Shown: in pieces, positions 33,947-42,904 of the stretch
Layout: each line of letters begins with the position of its first letter
Numbering within the stretch: the stretch's first letter is position 1
Assembly (NCBI GenBank): GCA_963796155.1
Contig: CAWCKT010000003.1
Location: 1-64,000, forward strand
DNA length: 64,000 bases
Direction: 5' to 3'
Origin: AP-15 sp963796155
GTDB taxonomy: Bacteria; Pseudomonadota; Alphaproteobacteria; ATCC43930; CGMCC-115725
Program-made: the position numbers and the translations under genes
The notes under the pieces: generated by a model
What the model was told of the DNA's origin: nothing
The model's database searches: none
Seen by the model: the letters and a program-made list of their open reading frames with translations, nothing else

Positions 33947-35065
33947 TCAGTCCATCAGAGCCCCCTCGGGCGCCGCCAACGGCAGAGCAAGATCGCTGGC
34001 AACGGCCGGATGCGTCACCCGCCCCCGGCAGATATTGAGCCCGTCCCTGAGGTGCCGATCTTCCGACAGCGCCCGCCGCCATCCACGATCGGCTATCGTC
34101 ATCACGAATGGCAAGGTTGCATTGTTCAGCGCGACCGTCGAGGTGCGCGCAACTGCACCCGGCATATTCGTCACACAGTAGTGGACGACTCCCCCCACGA
34201 GGTAAGTCGGTGCTGCATGGGTCGTCGGCCGGCTGGTTTCAAAGCAGCCCCCCTGGTCAATCGAAACGTCGACGATAACCGCGCCCGGCTTCATCGCGCG
34301 GACGAGCGCGCGGCTCACCAGCTTTGGCGCCGTGGCACCCGGGATCAAGACGGCGCCGATCACAAGATCGGCGGCGACGACTTCGCGCTCGATATTCTCC
34401 ATCGTCGAGAACAGAGTATGGAGCTGCGCCCCGAACTGGAGGTCGAGTTCGTATAGCCGCGGCAACGACTTGTCGATGACGGTGACGTACGCCTCCATGC
34501 CCATCGCCATGCGCGCCGCGTTGGTGCCGGCGACGCCGCCGCCGAGTATCACAACCTTGGCCGCCGGGACACCCGGGACGCCGCCGAGCAACACGCCTAT
34601 GCCGCCCTGTTCTTTTTCAAGGCAGTGGGCACCGACCTGAACCGCCATTCGTCCCGCGACTTCGCTCATCGGGGCGAGCAGCGGCAGGCCGCCTCGCCCG
34701 TCAGTGACTGTTTCGTAAGCGACAGCGACAACACCCGATCGGATCAGCCCTTGTGTCAGCGCCTTATCGGCGGCGAGGTGCAGATAGGCGAACAGGATCT
34801 GGTCCTCACGCAGCAGCGCCATCTCCTGCGGCTGCGGCTCTTTCACCTTGACGATCAGCTCCGCGGTGGCGAACACCTCCGCGGCCCCTGCGAGGATGCC
34901 CGCGCCTGCCGCCTCGTAAGCCGCGTCATCGAACCCGATCGCCGCACCCGCTCCCGCCTCTACGACCACTTGGTGGCCGTGGTGCACGAGTTCACGCACA
35001 TTCCCGGGGATGAGGCCGACGCGGTATTCATGGGTCTTCACCTCTCTCGGGACGCCGATCAGCAT
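33947..35065 (-). CDS. ald: Alanine dehydrogenase
   Basis: A 372-residue protein of the usual length, with the N-terminal signature IGVPREVKTHEYRVGLIP, Rossmann loop VVILGGGVAGTNAARMAMGM near residues 170-190, and VIVDVSIDQGGCFETSRPTT. It interconverts L-alanine and pyruvate with NAD and ammonia. It appears monocistronic. Confidence 0.96.
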   Translation of the reverse strand: MLIGVPREVKTHEYRVGLIPGNVRELVHHGHQVVVEAGAGAAIGFDDAAYEAAGAGILAGAAEVFATAELIVKVKEPQPQEMALLREDQILFAYLHLAADKALTQGLIRSGVVAVAYETVTDGRGGLPLLAPMSEVAGRMAVQVGAHCLEKEQGGIGVLLGGVPGVPAAKVVILGGGVAGTNAARMAMGMEAYVTVIDKSLPRLYELDLQFGAQLHTLFSTMENIEREVVAADLVIGAVLIPGATAPKLVSRALVRAMKPGAVIVDVSIDQGGCFETSRPTTHAAPTYLVGGVVHYCVTNMPGAVARTSTVALNNATLPFVMTIADRGWRRALSEDRHLRDGLNICRGRVTHPAVASDLALPLAAPEGALMD

Positions 35066-35078
35066 CGCAGAACTCCGC

Positions 35079-35276
35079 TCACACCTTCCGGCCGGATAGC
35101 CGTTCTACCACCTCGTCGGCGAGCGGCAAGGACGCCGTGAGTCCCCGCGATTCGATCCCGTATAGGTTAACCAGCCCCGGCACGCAGTGAACCTCAAGAC
35201 CCTGCACGACGAAATCGACGGCCGGTTCCGCCGGGCCGCTGATCTGAAGCACTTCGCCTCGATCACGACAACTCGG
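35079..35276 (-). pseudogene. FAD-dependent oxidoreductase (L-2-hydroxyglutarate dehydrogenase-like), 3' fragment
   Basis: About 65 codons encode VLQISGPAEPAVDFVVQGLE, HCVPGLVNLYGIESRGLTAS and LADEVVERL, which match the C-terminal end of DAO-fold FAD oxidoreductases of the LhgO type (pattern GPxEPxADFVIQGPxxHGVPGLVNLFGIESPGLTASLAIA). The catalytic and FAD-binding regions are absent; the fragment begins right at the cobI 3' end. It is a relic, probably left when the cobalamin genes were joined to ald. Confidence 0.7.
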
Positions 35277-35296
35277 AAGGCAAACCCAACCTCGGA

Positions 35297-36004
35297 TCAT
35301 TCGGTTGCGCCGCGCCGACGGATCAGCGCCATCGAGAAATAGGGAACGCCGGCTGCATCGACATGGGCGAACGGTACCACGCGCTGGTTCGGCAAGGTGG
35401 CGCGTTCCACGTAGCGTGCACTGTCGAGCAGGTCGAGCTCGTCCAGCACGCGCCGTACCTTCGGAAAATGGCGACCGAGCTTGACGATCGCCGCAGCATC
35501 GGTCCCGGCTAGGCCTCGGGTGATCTCAGCTTGGCCAAGCGTCGCCGGGATCACCGCAAGGGTCTCGTCGCGCGCCACCAACGGGGCTGCCGAGGCGGCG
35601 GCGCAAGCGGTCAGCGAGGACACGCCCGGGACGATCTCGATCCAGTATCGGCCTGCAAGCCGGGCAAAGAGATGGATGAAGCTCCCGTAAAATAATGGAT
35701 CGCCCTGACAGATCAGCGCCACATCATCGCCGCGATCGAGTTCGGCGGCGAGTGCCGCTGCAGCAGCATCGTAGACCGCGCCGGGCGGCGGCCCCATCGC
35801 CATAGGAATGCGAATCGCAATCTCACGCTGGCGCGGTTCAAGCCAGGATGCAACGATCGAGCGGGCGAAGCTTTCGCCATGCTCCGGCGCCGGATAGGCG
35901 ACGACCGGAGCCGCGCGCAACAGCCGCAGCGCTTTTAAGGTCACCAATTCCGGGTCGCCCGGCCCAACGCCGAGCCCGTACAACCGTCCGCGGGTCGTCG
36001 GCAT
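35297..36004 (-). CDS. cobI: Precorrin-2 C20-methyltransferase
   Basis: A 235-residue SAM-dependent tetrapyrrole methylase: GRLYGLGVGPGDPELVTLKA at the N-terminus, LICQGDPLFYGSF near residue 98 and EIVPGVSSLTACAA after it, all typical of CobI/CbiL. It makes precorrin-3A. The ATG at 36004 follows a small reading frame's stop by one base; a TTG 15 bases further upstream is possible. Confidence 0.93.
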   Translation of the reverse strand: MPTTRGRLYGLGVGPGDPELVTLKALRLLRAAPVVAYPAPEHGESFARSIVASWLEPRQREIAIRIPMAMGPPPGAVYDAAAAALAAELDRGDDVALICQGDPLFYGSFIHLFARLAGRYWIEIVPGVSSLTACAAASAAPLVARDETLAVIPATLGQAEITRGLAGTDAAAIVKLGRHFPKVRRVLDELDLLDSARYVERATLPNQRVVPFAHVDAAGVPYFSMALIRRRGATE

Positions 36005-36005
36005 T

Positions 36006-36086
36006 TCAGCCCGGCTCAAAATCGTAGAGGATCAGGACCACGCTGCTCCCACCCGCCGAATAGTTGAGGCCCGTCAAGGCGTGCAT
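36006..36086 (-). CDS. Candidate 26-codon small ORF between cobL and cobI
   Basis: An ATG at 36086, just after the cobL stop and behind GAGAGGGG, opens a 26-residue frame (MHALTGLNYSAGGSSVVLIL, then YDFEPG) whose TGA is followed after one base by the cobI ATG. The tight spacing suggests translational coupling across cobL, this frame and cobI, or that it is the tail of a lost gene. No family is recognised. Confidence 0.3.
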   Translation of the reverse strand: MHALTGLNYSAGGSSVVLILYDFEPG

Positions 36087-36092
36087 CCCCTC

Positions 36093-37302
36093 TCACTCGG
36101 GCTTCGTTACGGCCAGCTGGGTGATGGGAGCCAGCGACCGCCAGAGGTGGTGCCGCCCGAACGGCTCGGCTCGGCTGACCGCGATGCGTGTCAGCGCGCC
36201 GCCGTGGCTCGTATGCCAGTCGAGGAGCCGCACTTCTCCTTGCGCGCTGACGACATTCGCGACGAGGCGCCCACCGGGCCGCAACTTTGCCCATAACAGC
36301 GGAAGCAACCCTGGCTCGCCGATGCCGCCGCCGATGAAGATGGCGTCGGGCTGCGGCAGACCTCCGAGCGCCTCGGGGGCTGAGCCGGCGACGATCTGCA
36401 AGCCCGGCACGCCAAGCGACGCGGCATTGCGCGCGATGAGAGCGGCCCGTGCCGGGCTGCGCTCGATCGCGATCGCCGAGCGGCCTTCGCCCGCCCGCAG
36501 CCATTCGATTGCGATCGAGCCGCAGCCGGCCCCGACATCCCACAGGGTCTCACCCGGCAGTGGGGCGAGCGCGGCAAGGGTCGTGGCGCGAACCTCTCGC
36601 TTGGTCAGCTGGCCGTCATGCTCGAAGGCACCGTCCGGCAGCCCGGCGAGAAGCGGCAATGCCTGCGCGCCGGGTGCGCCGCGGCACGCGATCGCGATCG
36701 TGTTCAGGTCGGCAACCCGCCGATCACCCCAGGACCACGCCTCGTGTACGAAAATCGCCTCGTTCGTCCCGCCGAGGTGGCCGAAGACGGTCAGGCGGCT
36801 CGGCCCCCAGCCGAGCCCCGTCAGGAGTTGCGCGACCACGCGCGGCGTGTTGCCGTTCTCGGATAGGGCCAAAACGCGGCGACCCGGAGCGAGGTGGAGC
36901 CGCAGCGTGTCGAGCGGCCGCCCGTGCAATGTGATCGTCGCACAATCGGCGAGGTGCCAGCCGAGTTCGAGCGGCGGCGAGGCTGAAGGCGCTCGGCTGG
37001 GGTACGATCGTCATTTCCTCTCGAGGAAAGCGGCGGAGCAGAGCGACGCCGACGCCATACCAAAGGGGGTCGCCGGTTGCCAACACCGTCACTCGCCGGC
37101 CGCGGCACGCGGTGATCGCCTCGATCGTGCGGTCGAGCGGACGCTCCCAGACGAGCCGCTCGACGCCGCTCTCTGGCACCATGCCGAGATGGCGGGTGCC
37201 GCCGACCAGCACCTCCGCGGTCTCGACGAGCGCACGCCCGGCCGGGGCGAGGCCGGCCAGTCCGTCCTCACCGATGCCGACCACCGAGAGCCACGGATTC
37301 AC
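36093..37302 (-). pseudogene. cobL: cobL (precorrin-6Y C5,15-methyltransferase), frameshifted
   Basis: The gene has both halves of CobL: the CbiE-like methylase (VVGIGEDGLAGLAPAGRALV, LATGDPLWYGVG, VPQPSAFSLAAAR) from 37302, and the CbiT-like decarboxylating methylase (LTKREVRATTLAALAPLPGE, then WDVGAGCGSIAIEWL) ending at 36093. They are in different frames. Around 36966-36967 the coding strand reads GCTCGAACTCGGCTGG; dropping one A restores A-R-L-G-W-H-L-A-D-C and continues into HGRPLDTLRL. So there is a one-base insertion at residue 113 or so. It is either a true lesion, a programmed shift or a sequencing error. The start codon overlaps the stop of the CobH fusion gene. Confidence 0.85.
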
Positions 37303-38828
37303 CCCATACTCGCGAGTGCGTTGACTGCAGCGGCGGCGAGCGGGCTGCCGCCGCGGCGGCCGTTCAGTGTGATATAGGCGATACCGTGGCCGAAAGCCGC
37401 GAGCGCTATCTTGGCTTCGGCCGCGCCGACAAAGCCGACCGGGAAGCCGAGGACGAGGGCCGGCTTTGCTGCCCCTGCCGCGAGGATCTCAAGAAGGTGG
37501 AAAAGCGCGGTCGGCGCGTTGCCGATCGCGACGACTGCACCCGCCAGATACGCGCGCCATAACTCGACCGCGGCGGCCGAGCGGGTCGTGCCCTGCGGCG
37601 CGACCGTTTCGGGCAAGGTGCAGATCACTTTGTTCGCCGCCGGCAGCCGCTCGCGGCTGATGCCGGCGGCGGCCATCCTCGAATCGACAAGGATTGGAGC
37701 ACCGGCGGCGAGTGCCTTGCGTCCGGCCGCGATCGCGCCGCGCGACCAAGTGAGGTCGGCGAGTATCCCGGTGTCGCCGGCGGCGTGCGCAAGCCGTATC
37801 GCCAGCGGTCTTAAAGCGCGCGGGAACCGCCCGAGATCGGCCTCGGCACGGATCAATGCGAAGGAACGGCGTGATATTTCAGCAGGGTCGCCGAGATAGG
37901 TGCGGTGTGCCTTCTCGTGCGGCAAAGCCAGAGCAGAGGGAGTTTCTATTGCCCGGCGTGGCCCCATCACCCCTAGAGTCCAGGCTTCCTCCGAGACAAT
38001 CCTTTGGACTTCGGCCTTGCTGACCGGCGGCACGAACCAGGATGCAAGCTCGCCGGCACGGTCGCGTGCTGCGAAGAGCGCGGCGACGGTGCGCACCTGC
38101 GCCTTGTCGTTGGGGGGGCCCAATTCCGACCGGACATTCCACCATGACGGCCAGACCTCGGCAAAGACAATTCGCGCCTCCTCGGGTAGAGACAGTCCCG
38201 TCTCGAACGGCCAGATGCGTGCCCGATCAGCCCAGGCTGCGTCGTTGCGCAATTCCCTCACCACCGGGATTCCGGTCAACGCCTGGCTGCCGACCGAGCC
38301 GGTGTAGGCGAGCTTCCAGCATGGTTGAGCCCCACGCATCCACAAATCGATCAGCCGCTTCTCGGCGAGGCCATCATACGGGTGGCGGCGATGATGCTTC
38401 GGGCCGAGAAATTCGTCCGAAATGTGCGCTGGGCAGCCCCAGAACGGAAATCGCCCTCCGGAGACACGGCGGTTCAGCTCGGCCCCGACGGAGAACCGGT
38501 TGTTGTGGTTGTCTTCGGCGTCCTTAAGCAGCCCGGCGATTTCGTCCCAGACCGCGCGCCAGGGCGGCCCGGAAAGGCCGAGCCGGGCAGCGAAGCCAGC
38601 GGGATAGCCGAACGGGAAGTCGAAACCGAGCAATACCCGCTCGCCGCCCCGTACGGCGGTAGTAAGGATTTCGGCCAGAAGCTGCTTGGCGCGATGGCGG
38701 GTATCCGGGTTTTGGCAGTGCTCCCCATGTGGTCCCACATGGCAGATCCAGATGCTGTCCCGGCCTCGCTTCTTCTGGCTCGCGGCGCTCCAGTCAATGA
38801 TCACGTGATGGTCGAACAGCTGCGGCAT
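37299..38828 (-). CDS. cobH: Precorrin-8X methylmutase fused to an N-terminal RNase H-fold-like domain
   Basis: A 509-residue protein. Residues about 305-509 are a complete CobH/CbiC: YLGDPAEISRRSFALIRAEA, RLAHAAGDTGI with the catalytic His, and ILVDSRMAAAGI and VLGFPVGFVGAAEAK. CobH moves the C11 methyl to C12, giving hydrogenobyrinic acid. Residues 1-295 are a separate domain with HHVIIDWSAAS and LLGFDFPFGYPAGFAARLGL, which recall the Asp-containing strands of DUF429-like predicted RNase H-fold proteins. CobH is normally about 210 residues, so this is a fusion. The reading frame is continuous across the joint, and the gene overlaps cobL by four bases. Confidence 0.85.
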   Translation of the reverse strand: MPQLFDHHVIIDWSAASQKKRGRDSIWICHVGPHGEHCQNPDTRHRAKQLLAEILTTAVRGGERVLLGFDFPFGYPAGFAARLGLSGPPWRAVWDEIAGLLKDAEDNHNNRFSVGAELNRRVSGGRFPFWGCPAHISDEFLGPKHHRRHPYDGLAEKRLIDLWMRGAQPCWKLAYTGSVGSQALTGIPVVRELRNDAAWADRARIWPFETGLSLPEEARIVFAEVWPSWWNVRSELGPPNDKAQVRTVAALFAARDRAGELASWFVPPVSKAEVQRIVSEEAWTLGVMGPRRAIETPSALALPHEKAHRTYLGDPAEISRRSFALIRAEADLGRFPRALRPLAIRLAHAAGDTGILADLTWSRGAIAAGRKALAAGAPILVDSRMAAAGISRERLPAANKVICTLPETVAPQGTTRSAAAVELWRAYLAGAVVAIGNAPTALFHLLEILAAGAAKPALVLGFPVGFVGAAEAKIALAAFGHGIAYITLNGRRGGSPLAAAAVNALASMG

Positions 38829-38834
38829 CGCCGT

Positions 38835-39755
38835 TCAACAGTGATGGTGATCGTGGTGCCGACCGCCTTGGCGACCGTGATGATCGTCCAAGCCGATGCC
38901 GCGCACGTGATGGTGATGACCCGCCTGCGGCGCGTTGGCATCGTTCTCGTAGCCGATGATCTGCGTGCGATATTTGCAGAGCTGGCAATTCATCGCCGGC
39001 TGCCCTTCGGAGACCTCGCCGACGAGGTCGCTGAACGCGTCGAGCACCTCCGGATGGTCGCGCAGATACAGCGCTTTGACAAATTCGATCTCGGGAAAGA
39101 GGCGGGCGACCGCGTCGGTCTGCGAGTAGATACGTTTGACCAGCACGCCGGTGAACAGGAAGTAAGGAAATACGATGATGCGGCGGAAGCCGAGCCGGGC
39201 GGAGCGCGTCAAGGCAGCGTCGACGGGGGGATGGGCGACGCCGCTGAAAGCCACCTCGGCCCAGCCGAACCCCACTCCTTCCCACAACATGCGGGCGAGC
39301 TTGGAGATGTTGGAATTGGCATCCGGGTCGTTGGTGCCGCGGCCGACGACAACGAGCAGGGTCTCCCCATATGCGATCGCGGAATCCGACGCGGCCGCAG
39401 CGATGCGGTCGGCCGCCGCCCGCAACAGCTTCGGGTCGATCGCCAGATCGCGTCCCATACGGACGTCGACCTCGGGATTGTCGGCCATGAAGCTGTTCAT
39501 CTCCCAGGGCAGGTCGTTCTTGACATGATTCGCGGCGAACAGCATGCCCGGGATGGCCAGGATGCGCCGCGCGCCCCGCGCCGCCAACGCGGCGAGCCCA
39601 TCGCGGATCGTCGGGCGGGCGAATTCGAGATAACCGGTGGCAAAATCCAATTCCGGCAGACGCGGGCGCAGCGCTGCGGCAACCAACTCGAACTCGGCGA
39701 TCGCTTCCGGATCGCGACTGCCGTGCCCGCAGATCAGCACTGCCGTCTCGGTCAT
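38835..39755 (-). CDS. cbiX: CbiX-type sirohydrochlorin/cobalt chelatase, two-domain, His-rich tail
   Basis: A 306-residue protein with two CbiX domains: VLICGHGSRDPEAIAEFELV at the start with the metal His10, and VVVGRGTNDPDANSN at about 137-151. A CQLCKYR motif lies near residue 260 and the tail has HHHHVRGIGLDDHHGR and HHDHHHC, likely metal-handling. CbiX inserts cobalt (or iron) into sirohydrochlorin. It lies six bases before the CobH fusion gene start and 29 bases from divergent cobD. Confidence 0.88.
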   Translation of the reverse strand: MTETAVLICGHGSRDPEAIAEFELVAAALRPRLPELDFATGYLEFARPTIRDGLAALAARGARRILAIPGMLFAANHVKNDLPWEMNSFMADNPEVDVRMGRDLAIDPKLLRAAADRIAAAASDSAIAYGETLLVVVGRGTNDPDANSNISKLARMLWEGVGFGWAEVAFSGVAHPPVDAALTRSARLGFRRIIVFPYFLFTGVLVKRIYSQTDAVARLFPEIEFVKALYLRDHPEVLDAFSDLVGEVSEGQPAMNCQLCKYRTQIIGYENDANAPQAGHHHHVRGIGLDDHHGRQGGRHHDHHHC

Positions 39756-39784
39756 TCGGTACCCCTCGCGAAACTGACTGCGTT

Positions 39785-40777
39785 ATGACGCCAGCCCGCG
39801 TCGACCCCTTGCTGCTGCTCGTCGCCGGGCTCACCATCGATGCGATGTACGGTGACATGCCGGCGATCTTCCGCCGCGTCGCTCATCCGGTCGCGCTTGC
39901 CGGCCGCGCCATTGCGTTCTTCGATCGCAAGCTCAATCGCGAGACGCGCAGCGACGCCTCGCGCCGTGGCCGCGGCATTGTCACGGTCATCTTGCTGGTT
40001 GGCGCCGCAGCGGCGGTGGGGCTCGCGATCGAGCGGCTGTGCCAGGGGCATCTGCTCGGCGCTGTCGCCGAATCGCTGTTGATCGCGGTGCTCGTCGCCC
40101 AACGCAGCCTGTATGAGCATGTCGCGGCCGTCGCCACGGCGCTCGACGCCGGCGGGTTGGCGCTCGGCCGTGCGGCGGTGAGCCACATCGTCGGCCGCGA
40201 TCCGATCAGCCTCGACACCCACGGGGTCGCGCGCGCGGCAATTGAAAGCTTGGCGGAAAATTTTAGCGACGGTGTCGTCGCTCCGGTGTTCTGGTATCTC
40301 CTGCTCGGTTTGCCTGGCCTTTTTGCCTACAAGATGGCGAACACGCTCGACAGCATGATCGGTCATCGCACCCCGCGATATCGCAACTTCGGCTGGGCGG
40401 CGGCGCGCCTCGACGATCTCCTCAACCTGGTGCCGGCGCCGATCAGCGGGTTGCTGCTCGTCGCGGCTGCGTTCTTCGCCGATCGGTGCCGCCCTAATCG
40501 AGCGATGGCGATTATGCTGCGCGACGGACGCAAGCACCACTCGCCAAATGCGGGGTGGCCGGAAAGCGCGATGGCGGGTGCGCTCGGCTTGGCGCTGGCC
40601 GGACCGCGACGTTATGCCGAGGGCCTCGTCGAGGATCCATGGCTCGGCGAGGGCAGCGCGCGGGCGGCAACTGCGGACATCTCTCGCGCACTGCGCCTCT
40701 ACCGCCTCGCCTGTCTGATCGAAGGCGGTCTGCTTCTGGGAGCGTGGATCGCCGCGCATCTCACATCGCTCGCTTGA
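39785..40777 (+). CDS. cobD: Adenosylcobinamide-phosphate synthase (CobD/CbiB)
   Basis: A 330-residue inner-membrane protein beginning LLLLVAGLTIDAMYGDMPAI, with GRDPISLDTHGVARAAIESL, ENFSDGVVAPVFWYLL and YKMANTLDSMIGHRTPRYRN, the standard CbiB pattern. It attaches the aminopropanol arm to cobyric acid. It is the only plus-strand gene in the cobalamin block and overlaps the 3' end of cobQ by 17 bases. Confidence 0.95.
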   Translation: MTPARVDPLLLLVAGLTIDAMYGDMPAIFRRVAHPVALAGRAIAFFDRKLNRETRSDASRRGRGIVTVILLVGAAAAVGLAIERLCQGHLLGAVAESLLIAVLVAQRSLYEHVAAVATALDAGGLALGRAAVSHIVGRDPISLDTHGVARAAIESLAENFSDGVVAPVFWYLLLGLPGLFAYKMANTLDSMIGHRTPRYRNFGWAAARLDDLLNLVPAPISGLLLVAAAFFADRCRPNRAMAIMLRDGRKHHSPNAGWPESAMAGALGLALAGPRRYAEGLVEDPWLGEGSARAATADISRALRLYRLACLIEGGLLLGAWIAAHLTSLA

Positions 40778-42269
40778 GGCGAGGTGGCCGCGCCGCGGTC
40801 AATACGGCAGGGAGTTCGAGGCTGTGCTCGAGATGATCGGCAAGCGCATCGAGCGTCGCCTCGATCCGATGCTCATAGTAGATGTCGCCGATATCGGCGC
40901 CGAGCGCCTCAAGAAATCGACGGCGGAACGGATCGCTGGTGAAGAGCCCATGCAGATAGCATCCGGCGACGCGGCCATCGCGGCTCACGCAGCCGTCGGA
41001 GCCGCGGGCCAAGCGCAGCATCGGTCGTGCGAGTTCCGGCCCGGTCGTCATGCCGACGTGCATCTCGTAACCTTTGACCGGCATGCGGGTAGCAAGCTCG
41101 ATACCCGTCGTCTCGGCCAGTTGCTTGGCGCCGTCGAGTACAGTGTCGACTTCGAGTAGCCCGAGTCCCCGTGCGGTCTCCTTTCGGCCTTCCATGCCGA
41201 AGCGATCCGTGATGGTCTGCCCCAACATCTGATAGCCGCCGCAAAGCCCGAGGATTCTTCCGCCCTGCCGCCGATGCGCCTGAAGATCGATGTCCCACCC
41301 CTCGCTGCGCAGGAATTCGAGATCGGCAATCGTCGCTTTCGATCCCGGGAGGATCACCAATGTGGCATCGCGCGGTAGCGGATGCCCGGGCCGGACCATA
41401 AGGAGCTCCGCCCCGGGCTCGGCGCGCAGCGGGTCGAGATCGTCGAAATTGGCGATGTGCGGAAGCACCGGGACCACGATGCGGATCAGCGGCTGCCCCT
41501 CGCCCCCTCCCTCTCTCCGTGCGTGTCGGGAGCGAGGGTCAGGGGCCAGCGCGAGCGAGTCTTCGGCCGGGAGATTTGCGGCTGCCGGAAAAAACGGAAC
41601 AACGCCAAACGAGGGTAGCCCGGTCCGCTCGCGAAGCGCGCTGATGCCGCCGTCGAACAGCCGGATGTCGCCGCGGAACTTGTTGACGATGTAGCCGGCG
41701 AGGAGCGCCCGCTCGGTCGCCGACAGCAGCTCGACAGTGCCGACGAGCTGGGCGATGACGCCGCCGCGCTCGATGTCGCCGACCAGCACGACCGGGACAT
41801 CGGCAGCCTCGGCGAATCCCATATTGGCGATGTCGCCATCGCGCAGATTGATCTCGGCGGGGCTACCTGCCCCTTCGACCAGGACGAGGTCGGCCGCCTC
41901 GGCCAGGCGGGCGAAGGAACCGAGAAGCTCCGGCAGCAGGCCTGGTGCGAGACGGCGGTATTCGCCGGCAGATGCCGCACCCCAGACGCGGCCCTTCAAT
42001 ACGATCTGCGCCTCGGTCTCCGCTTGCGGCTTCAGCAGCACCGGGTTCATGTCGGTGACGGGAAGAACCCCGCAGGCGCGCGCCTGCAGGGCCTGGGCCC
42101 GGCCGATCTCGCCACCATCGGCGGTCACCGCGGCGTTGTTCGACATGTTCTGCGGCTTGAACGGTCGCACCTTTAGCCCGCGTCGGGTGAAGGCGCGCGC
42201 CAATCCCGCCAGCAGCACCGACTTGCCGACATCCGAGCCTGTCCCCTGCAGCATCAACGCAAGCGCCAT
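40761..42269 (-). CDS. cobQ: Cobyric acid synthase
   Basis: A 502-residue protein with an ATP-binding N-terminal domain (MLQGTGSDVGKSVLLAGLAR) and a C-terminal glutamine amidotransferase domain with the Cys of LGLCGGYQMLGQ near residue 340. It amidates the b, d, e and g side chains of adenosylcobyrinic acid a,c-diamide. The ATG overlaps the cobO stop (TGATG), so translation is coupled. Confidence 0.95.
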   Translation of the reverse strand: MALALMLQGTGSDVGKSVLLAGLARAFTRRGLKVRPFKPQNMSNNAAVTADGGEIGRAQALQARACGVLPVTDMNPVLLKPQAETEAQIVLKGRVWGAASAGEYRRLAPGLLPELLGSFARLAEAADLVLVEGAGSPAEINLRDGDIANMGFAEAADVPVVLVGDIERGGVIAQLVGTVELLSATERALLAGYIVNKFRGDIRLFDGGISALRERTGLPSFGVVPFFPAAANLPAEDSLALAPDPRSRHARREGGGEGQPLIRIVVPVLPHIANFDDLDPLRAEPGAELLMVRPGHPLPRDATLVILPGSKATIADLEFLRSEGWDIDLQAHRRQGGRILGLCGGYQMLGQTITDRFGMEGRKETARGLGLLEVDTVLDGAKQLAETTGIELATRMPVKGYEMHVGMTTGPELARPMLRLARGSDGCVSRDGRVAGCYLHGLFTSDPFRRRFLEALGADIGDIYYEHRIEATLDALADHLEHSLELPAVLTAARPPRLKRAM

Positions 42270-42904
42270 CAGAACTCGATCCCACGCTGGGCCTTGACAC
42301 CGCTGTGGAAGGGGTGCTTGACGAGGGTCATCTCGGTCACGAGATCGGCCGCTTTGACGAGTTCGGGCCGGGCGTTGCGGCCGGTGACGACGATGTGCAG
42401 GTCACGCGGCTTGGTTTGCAGTTTCGCGACTACCTCGGCGAGCGGCAGGTAGTCATAGCGCAGCGCAATGTTGAGCTCGTCGAGCAGAACCAGCCGGTAT
42501 GACGGGTCCGCGATCATCGCCTTCGCGGTCTCCCAGGCGTTGCGCGCGGCAGCGATGTCGCGAGCCCGGTCCTGGGTGTCCCAGGTGAAGCCCTCGCCCA
42601 TCGCCCGGCAAGTGACGAGATCGCCGAAACGTTCGAGTGCCACGCGCTCTCCGGTGCTCCACACCCCCTTGACGAATTGAACGATGCCGACGCGCATGCC
42701 GTGTCCGAGGCAGCGCAGCACCAGCCCGAAGGCGGCGGTCGACTTGCCCTTCCCCTTGCCGGTATGGACGATCAGGAGCCCGCGCTCCTCGGTCTTCGTC
42801 GCCAGCATGCGCTCGCGTGCCGCCTTGCGCCGTGCCATCTTTTCGTTGTGGCGGCGGTTGATCTCCTCTTCGCTTTCGAAGGGATCGTTCACCGCGTGCT
42901 CCAT
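42269..42904 (-). CDS. cobO: Corrinoid adenosyltransferase
   Basis: A 211-residue protein starting MEHAVNDPFESEEEINRRHN, with P-loop HTGKGKGKSTAAFG near residues 47-60 and LVLLDELNIALRYDYL near 120, typical of the CobA/CobO type of ATP:cob(I)alamin adenosyltransferase. The ATG at 42904 lies 16 bases inside the end of cobN; an in-frame start 14 codons earlier is not needed for the family match. Confidence 0.95.
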   Translation of the reverse strand: MEHAVNDPFESEEEINRRHNEKMARRKAARERMLATKTEERGLLIVHTGKGKGKSTAAFGLVLRCLGHGMRVGIVQFVKGVWSTGERVALERFGDLVTCRAMGEGFTWDTQDRARDIAAARNAWETAKAMIADPSYRLVLLDELNIALRYDYLPLAEVVAKLQTKPRDLHIVVTGRNARPELVKAADLVTEMTLVKHPFHSGVKAQRGIEF

